DNA of 64,000 nucleotides. Origin: Lichenihabitans psoromatis (GTDB taxonomy: Bacteria > Pseudomonadota > Alphaproteobacteria > Rhizobiales > Beijerinckiaceae). Below the pieces are notes generated by a model that saw nothing but the letters and a program-made list of their open reading frames with translations, ran no database searches and had not been told where the DNA came from. Positions 38,960 through 47,473 of the stretch are shown here, one piece after another. Within the stretch, counting starts at the first letter, position 1. Every line of letters begins with the position of its first letter. The stretch covers positions 4,581,779 to 4,645,778 of the forward strand of contig NZ_CP036515.1 of NCBI RefSeq assembly GCF_004323635.1, read 5' to 3'. Position numbers and translations under genes: made by a program.

Positions 38960-40705
38960 ATGCGGCTGAAGATCCTGGTCGGTGCCGCACTATCGCTCAT
39001 CGTGTCGACGCCGCTGCGAGCCGCTTCGCCTGAGCCGGTCGGCGCGGATCACGCCATGGTCGTTTCGGCGCAGTCGCTAGCCTCGGATGTCGGGGTGGAT
39101 ATCCTCAAGCGGGGTGGCAATGTCGTCGATGCGGCTGTCGCTGTCGGCTATGCTCTCGCGGTCGTCTATCCCGCAGCCGGTAATCTCGGTGGCGGCGGCT
39201 TCATGACAATCCGGTTCGCCGACGGCCGGACGACGTTCCTCGACTTCCGCGAAAAGGCGCCGCTTGCCGCAACCGCATCGCTGTTCCTCGATTCGAGCGG
39301 CAACGTGGTTCATGGCCGGTCCACCGATTCATGGCTTGCGGTCGGCGTTCCCGGGTCGGTCGCGGGGCTTGAGGCGGCGCGAGAGCGTTATGGTTCACTG
39401 AGCCGCGAGGCGCTGATCGCGCCGGCGCTCGCGTTGGCGCGCGATGGCTTCGTGCTGACCGATGCCGATGCGCGGCTGTTTCGTCTGGCTGCGGATGACC
39501 TCGCCAAGAACCCCGCCGCTTCCGCGATCTTCGTCAAAGACGGGCATGCATTATCGGCGGGCGATCGCTTGCAACAGCCCGATCTCGCTCAGACGCTCGA
39601 GACGATCAGCCACGATGGGGCAGCCGCCGTCTACGGTGGCCCGATCGGGACCGCGATCGTCGCGGCCAGCCAAGCCGGCGGCGGCATTCTCGAGGATCGT
39701 GATTTCGCGACCTACAAGGTCCGCGAGTTGGCGCCCGTGCGATGTTCCTATCGCGGGTTCGACATTCACGCGGCACCGCCACCGAGCTCCGGCGGCGTCA
39801 CGCTTTGCGAAATCCTGAACATCGTCGAGGGATTCGATCTGCGCGGCATGGGGTTCCATTCGGCCGCCGAGGTCCATGTGCTGACCGAAGCGATGCGGAT
39901 CGCTTATCGCGACCGCAACAGCGCCCTCGGGGATCCGGATTTCGTCACCAATCCCGTGGCGCATCTCATCGATAAAAGCTACGCCGCCAAGGTGCGGGCG
40001 GGCTTGCCGCTCGAACACGCCAGTACAATGGCAGATCTCGCGGCGCATGCGGCCGAGGGGCGGCAGACGACGCATTACTCGATCGCGGATGCAGCCGGAA
40101 ACGCGGTGTCGGTCACGACCACGCTCAATGCTTGGTTCGGAGCGCGACGCGTCGCGGGAACAACCGGCATTCTGGTCAATAATGAGATGGACGATTTCAC
40201 CGCCAAAATTGGGTCCGCCAACATGTTCGGCCTCGTCCAAGGCGAGAATAACGTTATCGCGCCCGGCAAAACGCCGCTGAGTTCGATGACCCCGACCATC
40301 ATCACGCGCGGCGACAAGCTGGTGGCGGTCATCGGCAGTCCCGGCGGATCGCGCATCATCACGACCGTGGTCGAGGTCATCATCAACATGGTCGACCATG
40401 GCATGACCATTGCCGAGGCCATCGATGCGCCGCGCATCCATGTGCAGGATGCACCGGCCACGATCGCAATCGAACCTTTCGCGCTCTCCCCCGACACCCG
40501 ACATCTTCTCGAACGGTCTGGCCATGTCTTTGAAGACAGCGCCGTGTGGAGCATGGCGCAGGGGATTCTGACCGGCGCACCGGCGCTGTCGCCTCCGCCC
40601 GTCGACACGCATGCGCTGTCGATCCCGGATAATTTCGCCCAGCGCTATCAGCTCTATGGCGCACGGGATGAGCGGGGCCCCACCGGCGCCGCAAGGGGCT
40701 TCTGA
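38960..40705 (+). CDS. ggt: Gamma-glutamyltransferase precursor
   Basis: Periplasmic enzyme that hydrolyses glutathione and transfers its gamma-glutamyl group. 581 residues with a signal peptide (about 1-21). The precursor self-cleaves before the Thr nucleophile in TTHYSIADAAGNAVSVTT near residue 373, dividing it into large and small subunits. GSPGGSRIITTV is the oxyanion-hole region. AGE..AAY-type N-terminal elements and ANNGGGGF-like NLGGGGFMTIR are present. The last base is shared with the next start codon. Confidence 0.94.
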   Translation: MRLKILVGAALSLIVSTPLRAASPEPVGADHAMVVSAQSLASDVGVDILKRGGNVVDAAVAVGYALAVVYPAAGNLGGGGFMTIRFADGRTTFLDFREKAPLAATASLFLDSSGNVVHGRSTDSWLAVGVPGSVAGLEAARERYGSLSREALIAPALALARDGFVLTDADARLFRLAADDLAKNPAASAIFVKDGHALSAGDRLQQPDLAQTLETISHDGAAAVYGGPIGTAIVAASQAGGGILEDRDFATYKVRELAPVRCSYRGFDIHAAPPPSSGGVTLCEILNIVEGFDLRGMGFHSAAEVHVLTEAMRIAYRDRNSALGDPDFVTNPVAHLIDKSYAAKVRAGLPLEHASTMADLAAHAAEGRQTTHYSIADAAGNAVSVTTTLNAWFGARRVAGTTGILVNNEMDDFTAKIGSANMFGLVQGENNVIAPGKTPLSSMTPTIITRGDKLVAVIGSPGGSRIITTVVEVIINMVDHGMTIAEAIDAPRIHVQDAPATIAIEPFALSPDTRHLLERSGHVFEDSAVWSMAQGILTGAPALSPPPVDTHALSIPDNFAQRYQLYGARDERGPTGAARGF

Positions 40706-41805
40706 TGTCGCTCCCGACCAGGCGCCAGGGGCCGGACGCGCGCCAGCCGATCCGCATGGAACGGCTCGCCACGCTGCCGATCTTTCTCAAGCTCGGGCAA
40801 AAACGCGCCGTCATGGCGGGCGGATCTCTTCCCGCCGTCTGGAAAGCCGAATTGCTGTCGGCCTGCGGTGCCGATGTCACGATCTTCACGGCCGAGCCCT
40901 GCCCCGAACTCCTCGACCTCGTCGTCTCTCCGCCCGGTGGACCGATCGACATCGTGGCGCGGGACTGGCGGCCGGATGACCTCGTCGGAGCCGCTGTCGC
41001 GATCGGCGCGATCGAGGAGGAGGCGGATGCGACCGCCTTTCGGGATGCGGCGCGGCAAGCCGGCGTTCCGGTCAACGTCATCGACAAGCCGGCCTTCTGT
41101 GACTTTCAATTCGGGACCATCGTCGGCCGCTCACCAATGGTGATCGGCATCTCGACCGACGGAGCCGCACCGGTCTTCGGTCAGGTCGTCCGCGCTCGGA
41201 TCGAGGCTCTCCTGCCCCAAGGCCTGCGGCGCTGGGCGGAAGCCGCGCGCGACTGGCGTCCGGCTGTTCAGGCCTATGGTTTCGATTTTCGATCGCGTCG
41301 GCGGTTCTGGGAAGCCTTTACGGACCGGGCCTTCGCGGCGGTCGATAAAGAACCTCTTGACGCGGATTTCGACGCCTGCCGTGACGCGGCTTTATCGCAA
41401 CGCGCAGCCTCGACGGCCGCGAGTGTCGTGCTGGTCGGGGCTGGACCGGGCCACCCCGACGATATGACTTTGCGCGGAATCCGCGCCCTGCAAACCGCAG
41501 ACGTCGTGATTCACGGATCCGACGTTGCCGAGCCAATCGTCGCCTTTGCGCGCCGCGAAGCCGTCAAGGTGGTGGTGGATGCGCCACTCGGCTCAACACT
41601 GCCGGCGATGGTTCAACAGCAGCTTCAGCCCGGACGCCGCGTGGCTTGGCTCGACCGAGGCAACCCCGACCTCTGCGAACGTTGGGTTGCTCGCGCTGTC
41701 CAACTCGCCGCCGGCTCAGTGACGGTCGAGACGACCTCGGGGCTTGGCTTATGTCCGGATTGTACGCCGGACTGCCCAGCCTGGATCAAACTATCGAGAC
41801 GCTAA
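40705..41805 (+). CDS. CysG-like protein with intact-length dehydrogenase domain and truncated SUMT domain
   Basis: 366 residues against about 480 for alphaproteobacterial CysG. Residues about 20-215 match the siroheme synthase N-terminal domain (precorrin-2 dehydrogenase/ferrochelatase): LPIFLKLGQKRAVMAGGS, VIDKPAFCDFQFGTIVGRSP and ISTDGAAPVFGQVVRARIE. From about 237 a SUMT methyltransferase domain begins (VVLVGAGPGHPDDMTLRGIR), but the middle is degraded. The expected RLKGGDPFVFGR loop reads WLDRGNPDL, and the protein ends about 110 residues early in a Cys-rich tail (CPDCTPDC). I found no downstream frame that restores the rest. It may retain only dehydrogenase activity or be decaying. Confidence 0.8.
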   Translation: MSLPTRRQGPDARQPIRMERLATLPIFLKLGQKRAVMAGGSLPAVWKAELLSACGADVTIFTAEPCPELLDLVVSPPGGPIDIVARDWRPDDLVGAAVAIGAIEEEADATAFRDAARQAGVPVNVIDKPAFCDFQFGTIVGRSPMVIGISTDGAAPVFGQVVRARIEALLPQGLRRWAEAARDWRPAVQAYGFDFRSRRRFWEAFTDRAFAAVDKEPLDADFDACRDAALSQRAASTAASVVLVGAGPGHPDDMTLRGIRALQTADVVIHGSDVAEPIVAFARREAVKVVVDAPLGSTLPAMVQQQLQPGRRVAWLDRGNPDLCERWVARAVQLAAGSVTVETTSGLGLCPDCTPDCPAWIKLSRR

Positions 41806-41846
41806 AACCCCCGGGTCGGATCGGCCCGAGGTCAGATGGAGTTTTC

Positions 41847-41874
41847 ACAAGATCGGCCGGGAGGCCGATCTTGT
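41847..41874. terminator. Perfect 12-bp hairpin between convergent genes
   Basis: ACAAGATCGGCC and GGCCGATCTTGT form a perfect 12-bp stem with a GGGA tetraloop. It lies between the convergent ends of the CysG-like gene and the KGG stress gene, 8 bases from the latter's stop. T runs are short on both sides, so it may act as an mRNA 3'-end stabiliser as much as a terminator. Confidence 0.6.
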
Positions 41875-41882
41875 TCGTCCGG

Positions 41883-42173
41883 CTATTCTGCCGAAACTTT
41901 CGCTGGCTGAAGCGCCGTATGCGACGCATGTCCACCCTTTCGGCCCGCTTGAGCCGCCAGTTGATGATCTTGCGAGAAGCTGCGCTTTTCAGGGTTGACG
42001 CTCCGTCCCCCCTTCCGACCGGCTTCTGATGCCAAACCAGGATTTTGCGAAAAGCTTCGCTTTTCATTCGGCACGCTCTCGCCGCCTTTGCGGGCGATCG
42101 CACGCCGTTTTTCGACATCCATCGAGGCGAAGCCTCGGGTGGATGTGGGTAGGCTTTGGGTTGGCTCGGTCAT
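41883..42173 (-). CDS. KGG-motif general stress protein (GsiB/YciG-like)
   Basis: A 96-residue hydrophilic protein with tandem KGG (Stress-induced_KGG, PF10685-type) units: RRAIARKGGESVPNEKRSF, then ASEAGRKGGRSVNPEKRSF, then AAQAGRKGGHAS. The repeats are visible at DNA level as a repeated GCGCTTTTC-like segment. Such proteins resemble plant LEA proteins and accumulate in stressed or starved cells. ATG at 42173 has GAGGA close upstream; an open frame to 42323 crosses the promoter and is rejected. A perfect sigma(EcfG) promoter lies 37 bases upstream of the ATG. Confidence 0.88.
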   Translation of the reverse strand: MTEPTQSLPTSTRGFASMDVEKRRAIARKGGESVPNEKRSFSQNPGLASEAGRKGGRSVNPEKRSFSQDHQLAAQAGRKGGHASHTALQPAKVSAE

Positions 42174-42210
42174 ATCCTCGCACCTGCTCGTGACGCCCCT
42201 CGCAGAGATG

Positions 42211-42235
42211 AACGCTGCGACCCCAGGGCAGTTCC
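42211..42235 (-). promoter_or_regulatory. Sigma(EcfG) general-stress promoter of the KGG gene
   Basis: On the minus strand GGAAC (42235-42231) and CGTT (42214-42211) are separated by exactly 16 bases, matching the alphaproteobacterial EcfG consensus GGAAC-N16/17-CGTT. Transcription would start about 7 bases after CGTT, giving a leader of about 30 bases to the ATG at 42173. Confidence 0.8.
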
Positions 42236-42436
42236 GCGTTCGGGGCCACACGCTGTCCGGCAAAGAGCGACCCAGGGTCGCGGGGGGTCGACCGAGCCAC
42301 CTCACGCCTTCATTGCGCGTCACGCCACGATGAGATCGAAGAGGGTCTTAGGAGTCTCGGCCGTTTGCGGGTAAAACGCGGCTCGTCGCGGGTGGCCGTC
42401 GCGGCCGGCCCGTTGTCCTCCAGACAGGACCATCGC

Positions 42437-43606
42437 ATGCCGCCCGATTCCGCCACGCTGCACAGCGTCATCGCCTTGCTCGATCGGTTGGTGTCGTTCG
42501 ACACCGAGAGCGCGAAAACGAACCTGCCCCTGATCCATGCGGTTGCCGATCACTGCCGCATGCAGGACGTGCCGTTTCGCCTCGCGCCGAATGCAGCAGG
42601 CGACAAGGCGGCGCTGATCGCCACGATCGGACCCATGGTTGACGGCGGCATCGTGCTGTCGGGCCATACCGACGTTGTACCGGTCAAAGGGCAGGCTTGG
42701 ACGAGCGATCCCTTTACGATGCGGCGCGACGGAAACCGCCTTTTCGGGCGGGGCACCTGCGACATGAAGGGGTTCGACGCGCTCGCTCTCGCCATGATCC
42801 CCGCCTTCAAGGCCGCTCGTCTGTCGGTGCCGATCCACATCGTCTTGAGTTACGACGAGGAGGTCACCTGCCTCGGGTCGGAGGACATCATACGCCAGTT
42901 CGGCAACGGTCTGCCGATGCCCCGCGCCGTCATCGTCGGTGAACCCACCATGATGCAGGTCGCGGACTCACATAAGTCCGTCTGCACCTATGCGACCCAT
43001 GTCGAGGGGCATGAAGCGCATTCGGCCAAGCCGGCGCTCGGCGCCGACGCCATCGCGGCGGCGGTCGACATCGCCTGCGAATTGATGCGGCTCGGCGATC
43101 GGTTCGAGCAGGAGGGTGACCGCACCGGCCGCTTCGATCCTGCTTTTTCGACGGTCCATGTCGGCCTGATCAACGGCGGAACCGCTCGCAATATTCTCGC
43201 GAAACAATGCGATCTCCTTTGGGAGTTTCGCGGCTTGCCGTCTGTCCCGCTTGATACGGCCTATCGCCATCTCGAGCGCTACGTCGCCGAGAAAGCTCTG
43301 CCCACGCTCAATCGCTATTCGGACAAGGGAACGATCTCGACGACCGTCGAGGTCGAGGTGCCGGGACTCGAGCCGGATGCGGGCTCCGCAGCCGAAGTGC
43401 TGGCGCTTCGCGCCGCAAAGGCCAACCATACCATTAGCGTATCCTATGCCACCGAAGGTGGGCGCTTCCAAGGTGCAGGCCTGCCGACCGTCATTTGCGG
43501 GCCAGGAAGCATCGATCAAGCCCATCAACCCGATGAGTTTATCGAGATTTCTCAATTGTCGGAGGGCATTGCCTTCATGCATCGACTGATCGATGGGCTT
43601 CGCTGA
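42437..43606 (+). CDS. argE: Acetylornithine deacetylase
   Basis: M20 metallopeptidase-fold enzyme that releases ornithine from N-acetylornithine. 389 residues, the normal length. Zinc ligands are seen in LSGHTDVVPV, CDMKGFDALALAM and the catalytic YDEEVTCLGS (Glu-Glu); the dimerisation part contains INGGTARNILAKQC. ATG at 42437 has AGGA upstream; the frame is open to 42365. It stands alone on the plus strand between two stress genes on the minus strand. Confidence 0.93.
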   Translation: MPPDSATLHSVIALLDRLVSFDTESAKTNLPLIHAVADHCRMQDVPFRLAPNAAGDKAALIATIGPMVDGGIVLSGHTDVVPVKGQAWTSDPFTMRRDGNRLFGRGTCDMKGFDALALAMIPAFKAARLSVPIHIVLSYDEEVTCLGSEDIIRQFGNGLPMPRAVIVGEPTMMQVADSHKSVCTYATHVEGHEAHSAKPALGADAIAAAVDIACELMRLGDRFEQEGDRTGRFDPAFSTVHVGLINGGTARNILAKQCDLLWEFRGLPSVPLDTAYRHLERYVAEKALPTLNRYSDKGTISTTVEVEVPGLEPDAGSAAEVLALRAAKANHTISVSYATEGGRFQGAGLPTVICGPGSIDQAHQPDEFIEISQLSEGIAFMHRLIDGLR

Positions 43607-43611
43607 CGACA

Positions 43612-43645
43612 GCGTGAGCGCAGAGACGAGCCTCCGCGCTCACGC
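43612..43645. terminator. Perfect 10-bp hairpin between convergent argE and DUF1236 gene
   Basis: GCGTGAGCGC and GCGCTCACGC form a perfect stem around a 14-base loop, 5 bases after the argE stop and 9 bases before the end of the DUF1236 gene. No clear T run follows on either strand, so it is a candidate bidirectional terminator. Confidence 0.55.
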
Positions 43646-43654
43646 CCAGCGGGA

Positions 43655-44239
43655 TCAGGCGGGGAAGACGTCGATGATTTCGAGCGTTTCCGGATCGACC
43701 ACGACGATGTCGCCCCGCACAAGAAGAAATTCGTAACCCTCGTAGTCCGGGTAGGCGTCGATGATGCTCGGGGGCAACGGATTGAGCTCGAGGGCGCGCG
43801 GAACGCGGACGCCGACATTCAAGGCGAAATCGACCGCCTGCAATTCACGGATCCCAAGGCCGTTGATGGCGTGACGGAAGCGCTCCTGATGGCCGCGATC
43901 AATCCGGGCAGGATGCTGTCTGTCGCTACCGCCTTGGCGCGGCTGGCCTTGCATCGCCTGACCTTGCATGCCTTTGCCTTGCATGCCATGACCCGCCTGC
44001 GGCTCGAGGCCAGGCTTTTGGCCAGCCGACCCGCCTTCCGCATGCGGCGCGCCTGCGCCCCCGCCTTCCGCTCCGCGGCCACTTCCGTTTGGCAGCACGT
44101 TTTGACCGGCACCCATCGCACCCTGGCCCGCATTCGGCGCTCCGCCACCGGCGCCGCCTGCATTTTGGGCAAAGCCGGTGCCCTGCAGCGCCAGTGTTGC
44201 GGTCACGACCGTCGCCAGAAAACTTTGTCTCATACGCAT
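43655..44239 (-). CDS. Secreted DUF1236 protein with Gly/Gln-rich linker
   Basis: 194 residues. The signal peptide ends near GTGFAQ (about residue 25). A low-complexity Gly/Ala/Gln/Met-rich linker covers about 26-105 and includes tandem GMQGKGMQGQAMQGQ. The C-terminal part (about 115-194) matches DUF1236: VGVRVPRALELNPLPPSII, then YPDYEGYEFLLV and DIVVVDPETLEIIDV. Such proteins are common and often stress-induced in Hyphomicrobiales; function is unknown. A perfect sigma(EcfG) promoter lies 36 bases upstream of the ATG. Confidence 0.88.
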   Translation of the reverse strand: MRMRQSFLATVVTATLALQGTGFAQNAGGAGGGAPNAGQGAMGAGQNVLPNGSGRGAEGGGAGAPHAEGGSAGQKPGLEPQAGHGMQGKGMQGQAMQGQPRQGGSDRQHPARIDRGHQERFRHAINGLGIRELQAVDFALNVGVRVPRALELNPLPPSIIDAYPDYEGYEFLLVRGDIVVVDPETLEIIDVFPA

Positions 44240-44275
44240 CGAACAACCTTTTCAGACCTCTATCGTCCTTCAAGG

Positions 44276-44300
44276 AACGACCCTCGGTCAGCGATGTTCC
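44276..44300 (-). promoter_or_regulatory. Sigma(EcfG) general-stress promoter of the DUF1236 gene
   Basis: On the minus strand GGAAC (44300-44296) and CGTT (44279-44276) are separated by exactly 16 bases, the same spacing as at 42211. It lies 36 bases before the ATG at 44239. The rest of the 319-base gap to fabF (44301-44558) shows no recognisable site. Confidence 0.8.
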
Positions 44301-44558
44301 GCGAGGCATATCGCCTATGCGTTGAGCATTTCGACCCTAAAAACGCCAAGTTTCATGCTCGTGTCGGACCGATGATGTGAAATAAAGTTGCGGCTTTCGG
44401 CAGCGCACGCCATCAAGCTGCGGTGACGTTCGGCTTTTTCCGATAGTCATTCGGACGGAGCCGGGGTTATGTCTCGATCGTCGGTCTACCTTGCCGGCGC
44501 CGACACGGCTGGCCGATCAGGTCTTCTAATTCGCGTAGTGCCAGGAATGAACGGGACA

Positions 44559-45842
44559 ATGTCGAACGAAATACAACGGATTGTCGTCACCGGTCTGGGT
44601 GTCGTGTCACCCCTGGGATCGGGCGTGGCGCCTGTCTGGAAACGGCTGATCGAAGGCCAATCGGGCTTGCGCCTCCTGCCGGACGAGATGGTTCCCGATA
44701 TCGACGCCAAGGTCGGCGCTCGTGTTCCGAGCCGTGAGGAGGACGAACACGGCTTCGATTTCGCTGCGGTTCCCGTCAAGGACCGGAAGAAGATGGATCG
44801 GTTCATCGTCTTCGGCATGGAAGCGGCGCGGCAGGCGATCGAACAATCCGGGTGGCTGCCCGAAACATCTGACGAGCGTGACATGACCGCGACCGTGATC
44901 GCCTCCGGGATCGGTGGCTTTCCCGGGATCGTCGAGGCGGCCCGGACTGTCGAAACACGCGGCGCAAAGCGCCTCTCGCCGTTCACGGTGCCGTCGTTCC
45001 TGGTCAATCTCGCGGCGGGCCAAGTCTCGATCCGCTATGGTTACAAGGGCCCGATCGGCGCGCCGGTGACAGCCTGCGCGGCGAGCGTACAGGCCATCGG
45101 CGACGCCATGCGCCTGATCCACAGCGGTGAAGCTACGGTGGCGATCTGCGGCGGCACGGAGGCCTGCATCGATCGCGTCAGCCTCGGTGGGTTCCATGCC
45201 GCGCGAGCTTTGTCGACAGGCTTCACCGATACTCCGACGGCGGCGTCGCGGCCCTTCGATGCCAAACGCGACGGCTTCATCATGGGCGAAGGCGCCGGCA
45301 TGCTGGTCATCGAGACGCTCGAGAATGCCAAGCGACGCGGCGCAACGCCGCTGGCCGAACTCGTCGGCTACGGCACCAGTGCCGATGCTTATCATATGGC
45401 TGCCTCGCCCGAGGACGGCAACGGCGCACAGCGCGCCATGCGACGCGCCATCACGATGGCCGGCATCGCGCCGAGCGATATCGGCTATTTGAACGCCCAT
45501 GCCACGTCGACGCCGGTGGGCGACGCGGGCGAGCTGGCCGCCATCAAGGCGGTGTTCGGGACCGACGGCAAATTGCCCATCTCGTCGACCAAATCGGCGA
45601 CGGGCCATCTTCTCGGAGCAGCTGGCGGCTTGGAAGCCGTGTTCTCGATCATGGCGCTTCTGACCGGCACGCTCCCGCCCACGCTCAATCTCGAGACGCC
45701 CGATCCGCTGGCCGAGGGGCTGGACATCATCGGTCCGCAGGCCCGCACCAAGGCTGTCGACTACGTGCTGTCGAACGGGTTCGGCTTTGGCGGCGTCAAC
45801 GCCTCGGTCATCTTCCGGCGCTGGGACGAGGCGCGCGGCTAA
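44559..45842 (+). CDS. fabF: Beta-ketoacyl-ACP synthase II (FabF-like)
   Basis: Condensing enzyme of fatty acid elongation, 427 residues. The active-site Cys is in VTACAASVQ near residue 171; the two histidines are in NAHATSTPVGD and SATGHLLGAAGG. N-terminal RIVVTGLGVVSPLG is typical. ATG at 44559 is used; ATG at 44547 would add four residues, and the frame is open to 44469. No acpP or fab genes flank it, so it could be the housekeeping FabF or a paralogue with a special substrate. Confidence 0.9.
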   Translation: MSNEIQRIVVTGLGVVSPLGSGVAPVWKRLIEGQSGLRLLPDEMVPDIDAKVGARVPSREEDEHGFDFAAVPVKDRKKMDRFIVFGMEAARQAIEQSGWLPETSDERDMTATVIASGIGGFPGIVEAARTVETRGAKRLSPFTVPSFLVNLAAGQVSIRYGYKGPIGAPVTACAASVQAIGDAMRLIHSGEATVAICGGTEACIDRVSLGGFHAARALSTGFTDTPTAASRPFDAKRDGFIMGEGAGMLVIETLENAKRRGATPLAELVGYGTSADAYHMAASPEDGNGAQRAMRRAITMAGIAPSDIGYLNAHATSTPVGDAGELAAIKAVFGTDGKLPISSTKSATGHLLGAAGGLEAVFSIMALLTGTLPPTLNLETPDPLAEGLDIIGPQARTKAVDYVLSNGFGFGGVNASVIFRRWDEARG

Positions 45843-45895
45843 ACGCGGTCTGTGAATCGACGGGTGGCCTGGCAGGCGCTCGTTTAGCGAAAAGG

Positions 45896-45918
45896 CTGGT
45901 GACAGAAAGCCACCAGCG
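45896..45918 (-). terminator. Hairpin terminator of the minus-strand MFS gene
   Basis: A 7-bp stem GCTGGTG/CACCAGC with a 9-base loop is followed on the minus strand by CTTTT. It lies just beyond the stop of the MFS gene and between it and convergent fabF. Confidence 0.55.
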
Positions 45919-45924
45919 TTTGAC

Positions 45925-47259
45925 TCACCCAGCGGTTCGAGTGGCCCCGGCCGCCAGGGTGACCTCGTCGCGATGCTTGGCAAGATAGGCCAACACCACG
46001 AAGGTCATGACGCCACCAACGAACACGCAGGCCGCGACGAACAGCATCGGGGCCTCGACGCTGCCGGTCCAATCCTTGATGAGCGGGACCGCATTCTGGG
46101 CGATGAAGCCGCCGAGATTACCAACCGAGTTGATGACCGCGAGGCCGGCTGCCGCCGATGCGCCTGTCAGGAAGCTCGACGGCAACGTCCAGAACACCGG
46201 CTGTGCCGCGAAAATGCCGGCCGCCGCGAGCGAAATGCAGCCGAACTTCACCCAGTCGCCCGGGAGATAGACGCTCAACACGAGGCAGAGCGCGCCGAAC
46301 AGCGCCGGTCCGGCGATGAAGGCCGTGGTCTGCCCCGTGCGGGCCGCGAGTTTCGGCGTACCCCACAAGGCGAGCGCCACGATGGCCCAGGGAATGATGT
46401 TCAACAGTCCGTTCACCGTGTTGGATACGCCGAAGCTCTTCACGATGGTGGGCAGCCAATAGCTGATCCCATAGGCGCCGAGCGGCAGCGACACGTACCA
46501 AATCGCGAGGATCAGCACCCGCCGGTCGAGTAGCGCCTTGAACGGGTTCGTGTGGAGCGTCTTTCCTGATGCACGATCTTCCTGCTCCAGAGTCGAGCGA
46601 AGCCACTGCTTCTCCGACGCATCGAGGAATTTGGCATTCTCGGGCCGATCATCGAGATAAAAGAGGGTCACGATCCCGGCGATCACGGCCGGGAGGCCGG
46701 TGACGAGAAACACCCACTGCCAGCCCTTCAGGCCGAGAGTTCCGTTGAGATCGAGCATAGCGCCGCCGATGGGCGCACCGACCGCATTGGCGATTGCGCT
46801 ATAGAACATGAAGGATCCGACCATGCGGCCCCGATATTTGAACGGAAACCAAATCGTCAGCAGATAGAGCACGCCGGGAAAGAAGCCCGCTTCGCATGCC
46901 CCGAGCAGAAACCGCAGGATGTAGAACATCGTCGCGTTTTGCGTATAGGCCAACGCGATCGTCACGATACCCCAGGTGATCATGATGCGGGCGAACCAAC
47001 GCCGCGCGCCGACGCGCTCGAGAATGATGTTGCTCGGCACTTCGAAGATGAAATAGCCGATGAAAAACAGCGATGCGCCGAGCCCGTAAGCGAATTCGGT
47101 CAGGCCGAGGTCGCCCACCATCTGCAGCTTGGCGTAGCTGACGTTCTGCCGGTCGATATAGGCGATCAGATAGATGATGCCGACGAACGGCAGCAGCCGT
47201 CGCGTGATCTTCGCGATGATCTCGGGCCGCTCCTCGATCGCTTGCGTCACATGGATCAT
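45925..47259 (-). CDS. MFS transporter, ACS (anion:cation symporter) family
   Basis: 444 residues with 12 predicted membrane helices. The N-terminus (LLPFVGIIYLIAYIDRQNVSYAK) and IRFLLGACEAGFFPGVLYLLTIWFP-like segment (here LRFLLGACEAGFFPG) are hallmarks of the ACS family, which includes tartrate, phthalate and hydroxyphenylacetate permeases. It therefore probably imports an organic anion; the substrate cannot be deduced and no catabolic genes adjoin it. It is monocistronic, with a terminator on its 3' side. Confidence 0.9.
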   Translation of the reverse strand: MIHVTQAIEERPEIIAKITRRLLPFVGIIYLIAYIDRQNVSYAKLQMVGDLGLTEFAYGLGASLFFIGYFIFEVPSNIILERVGARRWFARIMITWGIVTIALAYTQNATMFYILRFLLGACEAGFFPGVLYLLTIWFPFKYRGRMVGSFMFYSAIANAVGAPIGGAMLDLNGTLGLKGWQWVFLVTGLPAVIAGIVTLFYLDDRPENAKFLDASEKQWLRSTLEQEDRASGKTLHTNPFKALLDRRVLILAIWYVSLPLGAYGISYWLPTIVKSFGVSNTVNGLLNIIPWAIVALALWGTPKLAARTGQTTAFIAGPALFGALCLVLSVYLPGDWVKFGCISLAAAGIFAAQPVFWTLPSSFLTGASAAAGLAVINSVGNLGGFIAQNAVPLIKDWTGSVEAPMLFVAACVFVGGVMTFVVLAYLAKHRDEVTLAAGATRTAG

Positions 47260-47414
47260 CGGACCCCCCGGGTTGGACTCATGGCGTATCGCGAGTCGCT
47301 TGCCTGTTGACCCTGCGTATCATGGAGGTGGCACGAGGCTCTATGCGAAAGCGATGATCGCATCCGCGAGCGCACGACGATCGCCGTGTCACTAGCACTC
47401 TTGCGACTCCGATG

Positions 47415-47450
47415 AAAAAAGCCCGGATCGATGATCCGGGCTTTTGTTTT
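47415..47450 (-). terminator. Rho-independent terminator of minCDE
   Basis: A perfect 12-bp stem, AAAGCCCGGATC/GATCCGGGCTTT, with a 3-base loop. On the minus strand it is followed by a run of six T; on the plus strand by TTTTGTTTT, so it could work both ways. It lies 24 bases after the minE stop. This is the strongest terminator in the window. Confidence 0.9.
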
Positions 47451-47473
47451 ACCGTTCATCGACCGCAGAAGCT

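Noticed and set aside
41700..41805. Frameshift as the cause of the short CysG-like C-terminus
   Set aside because: I looked in the other plus-strand frames downstream and found no SUMT continuation before the KGG gene, so truncation seems real.
44294..44380. 28-codon frame (MFREAYRLCVEH...) upstream of fabF
   Set aside because: No ribosome-binding site and it begins inside the divergent sigma(EcfG) promoter; too short to support.
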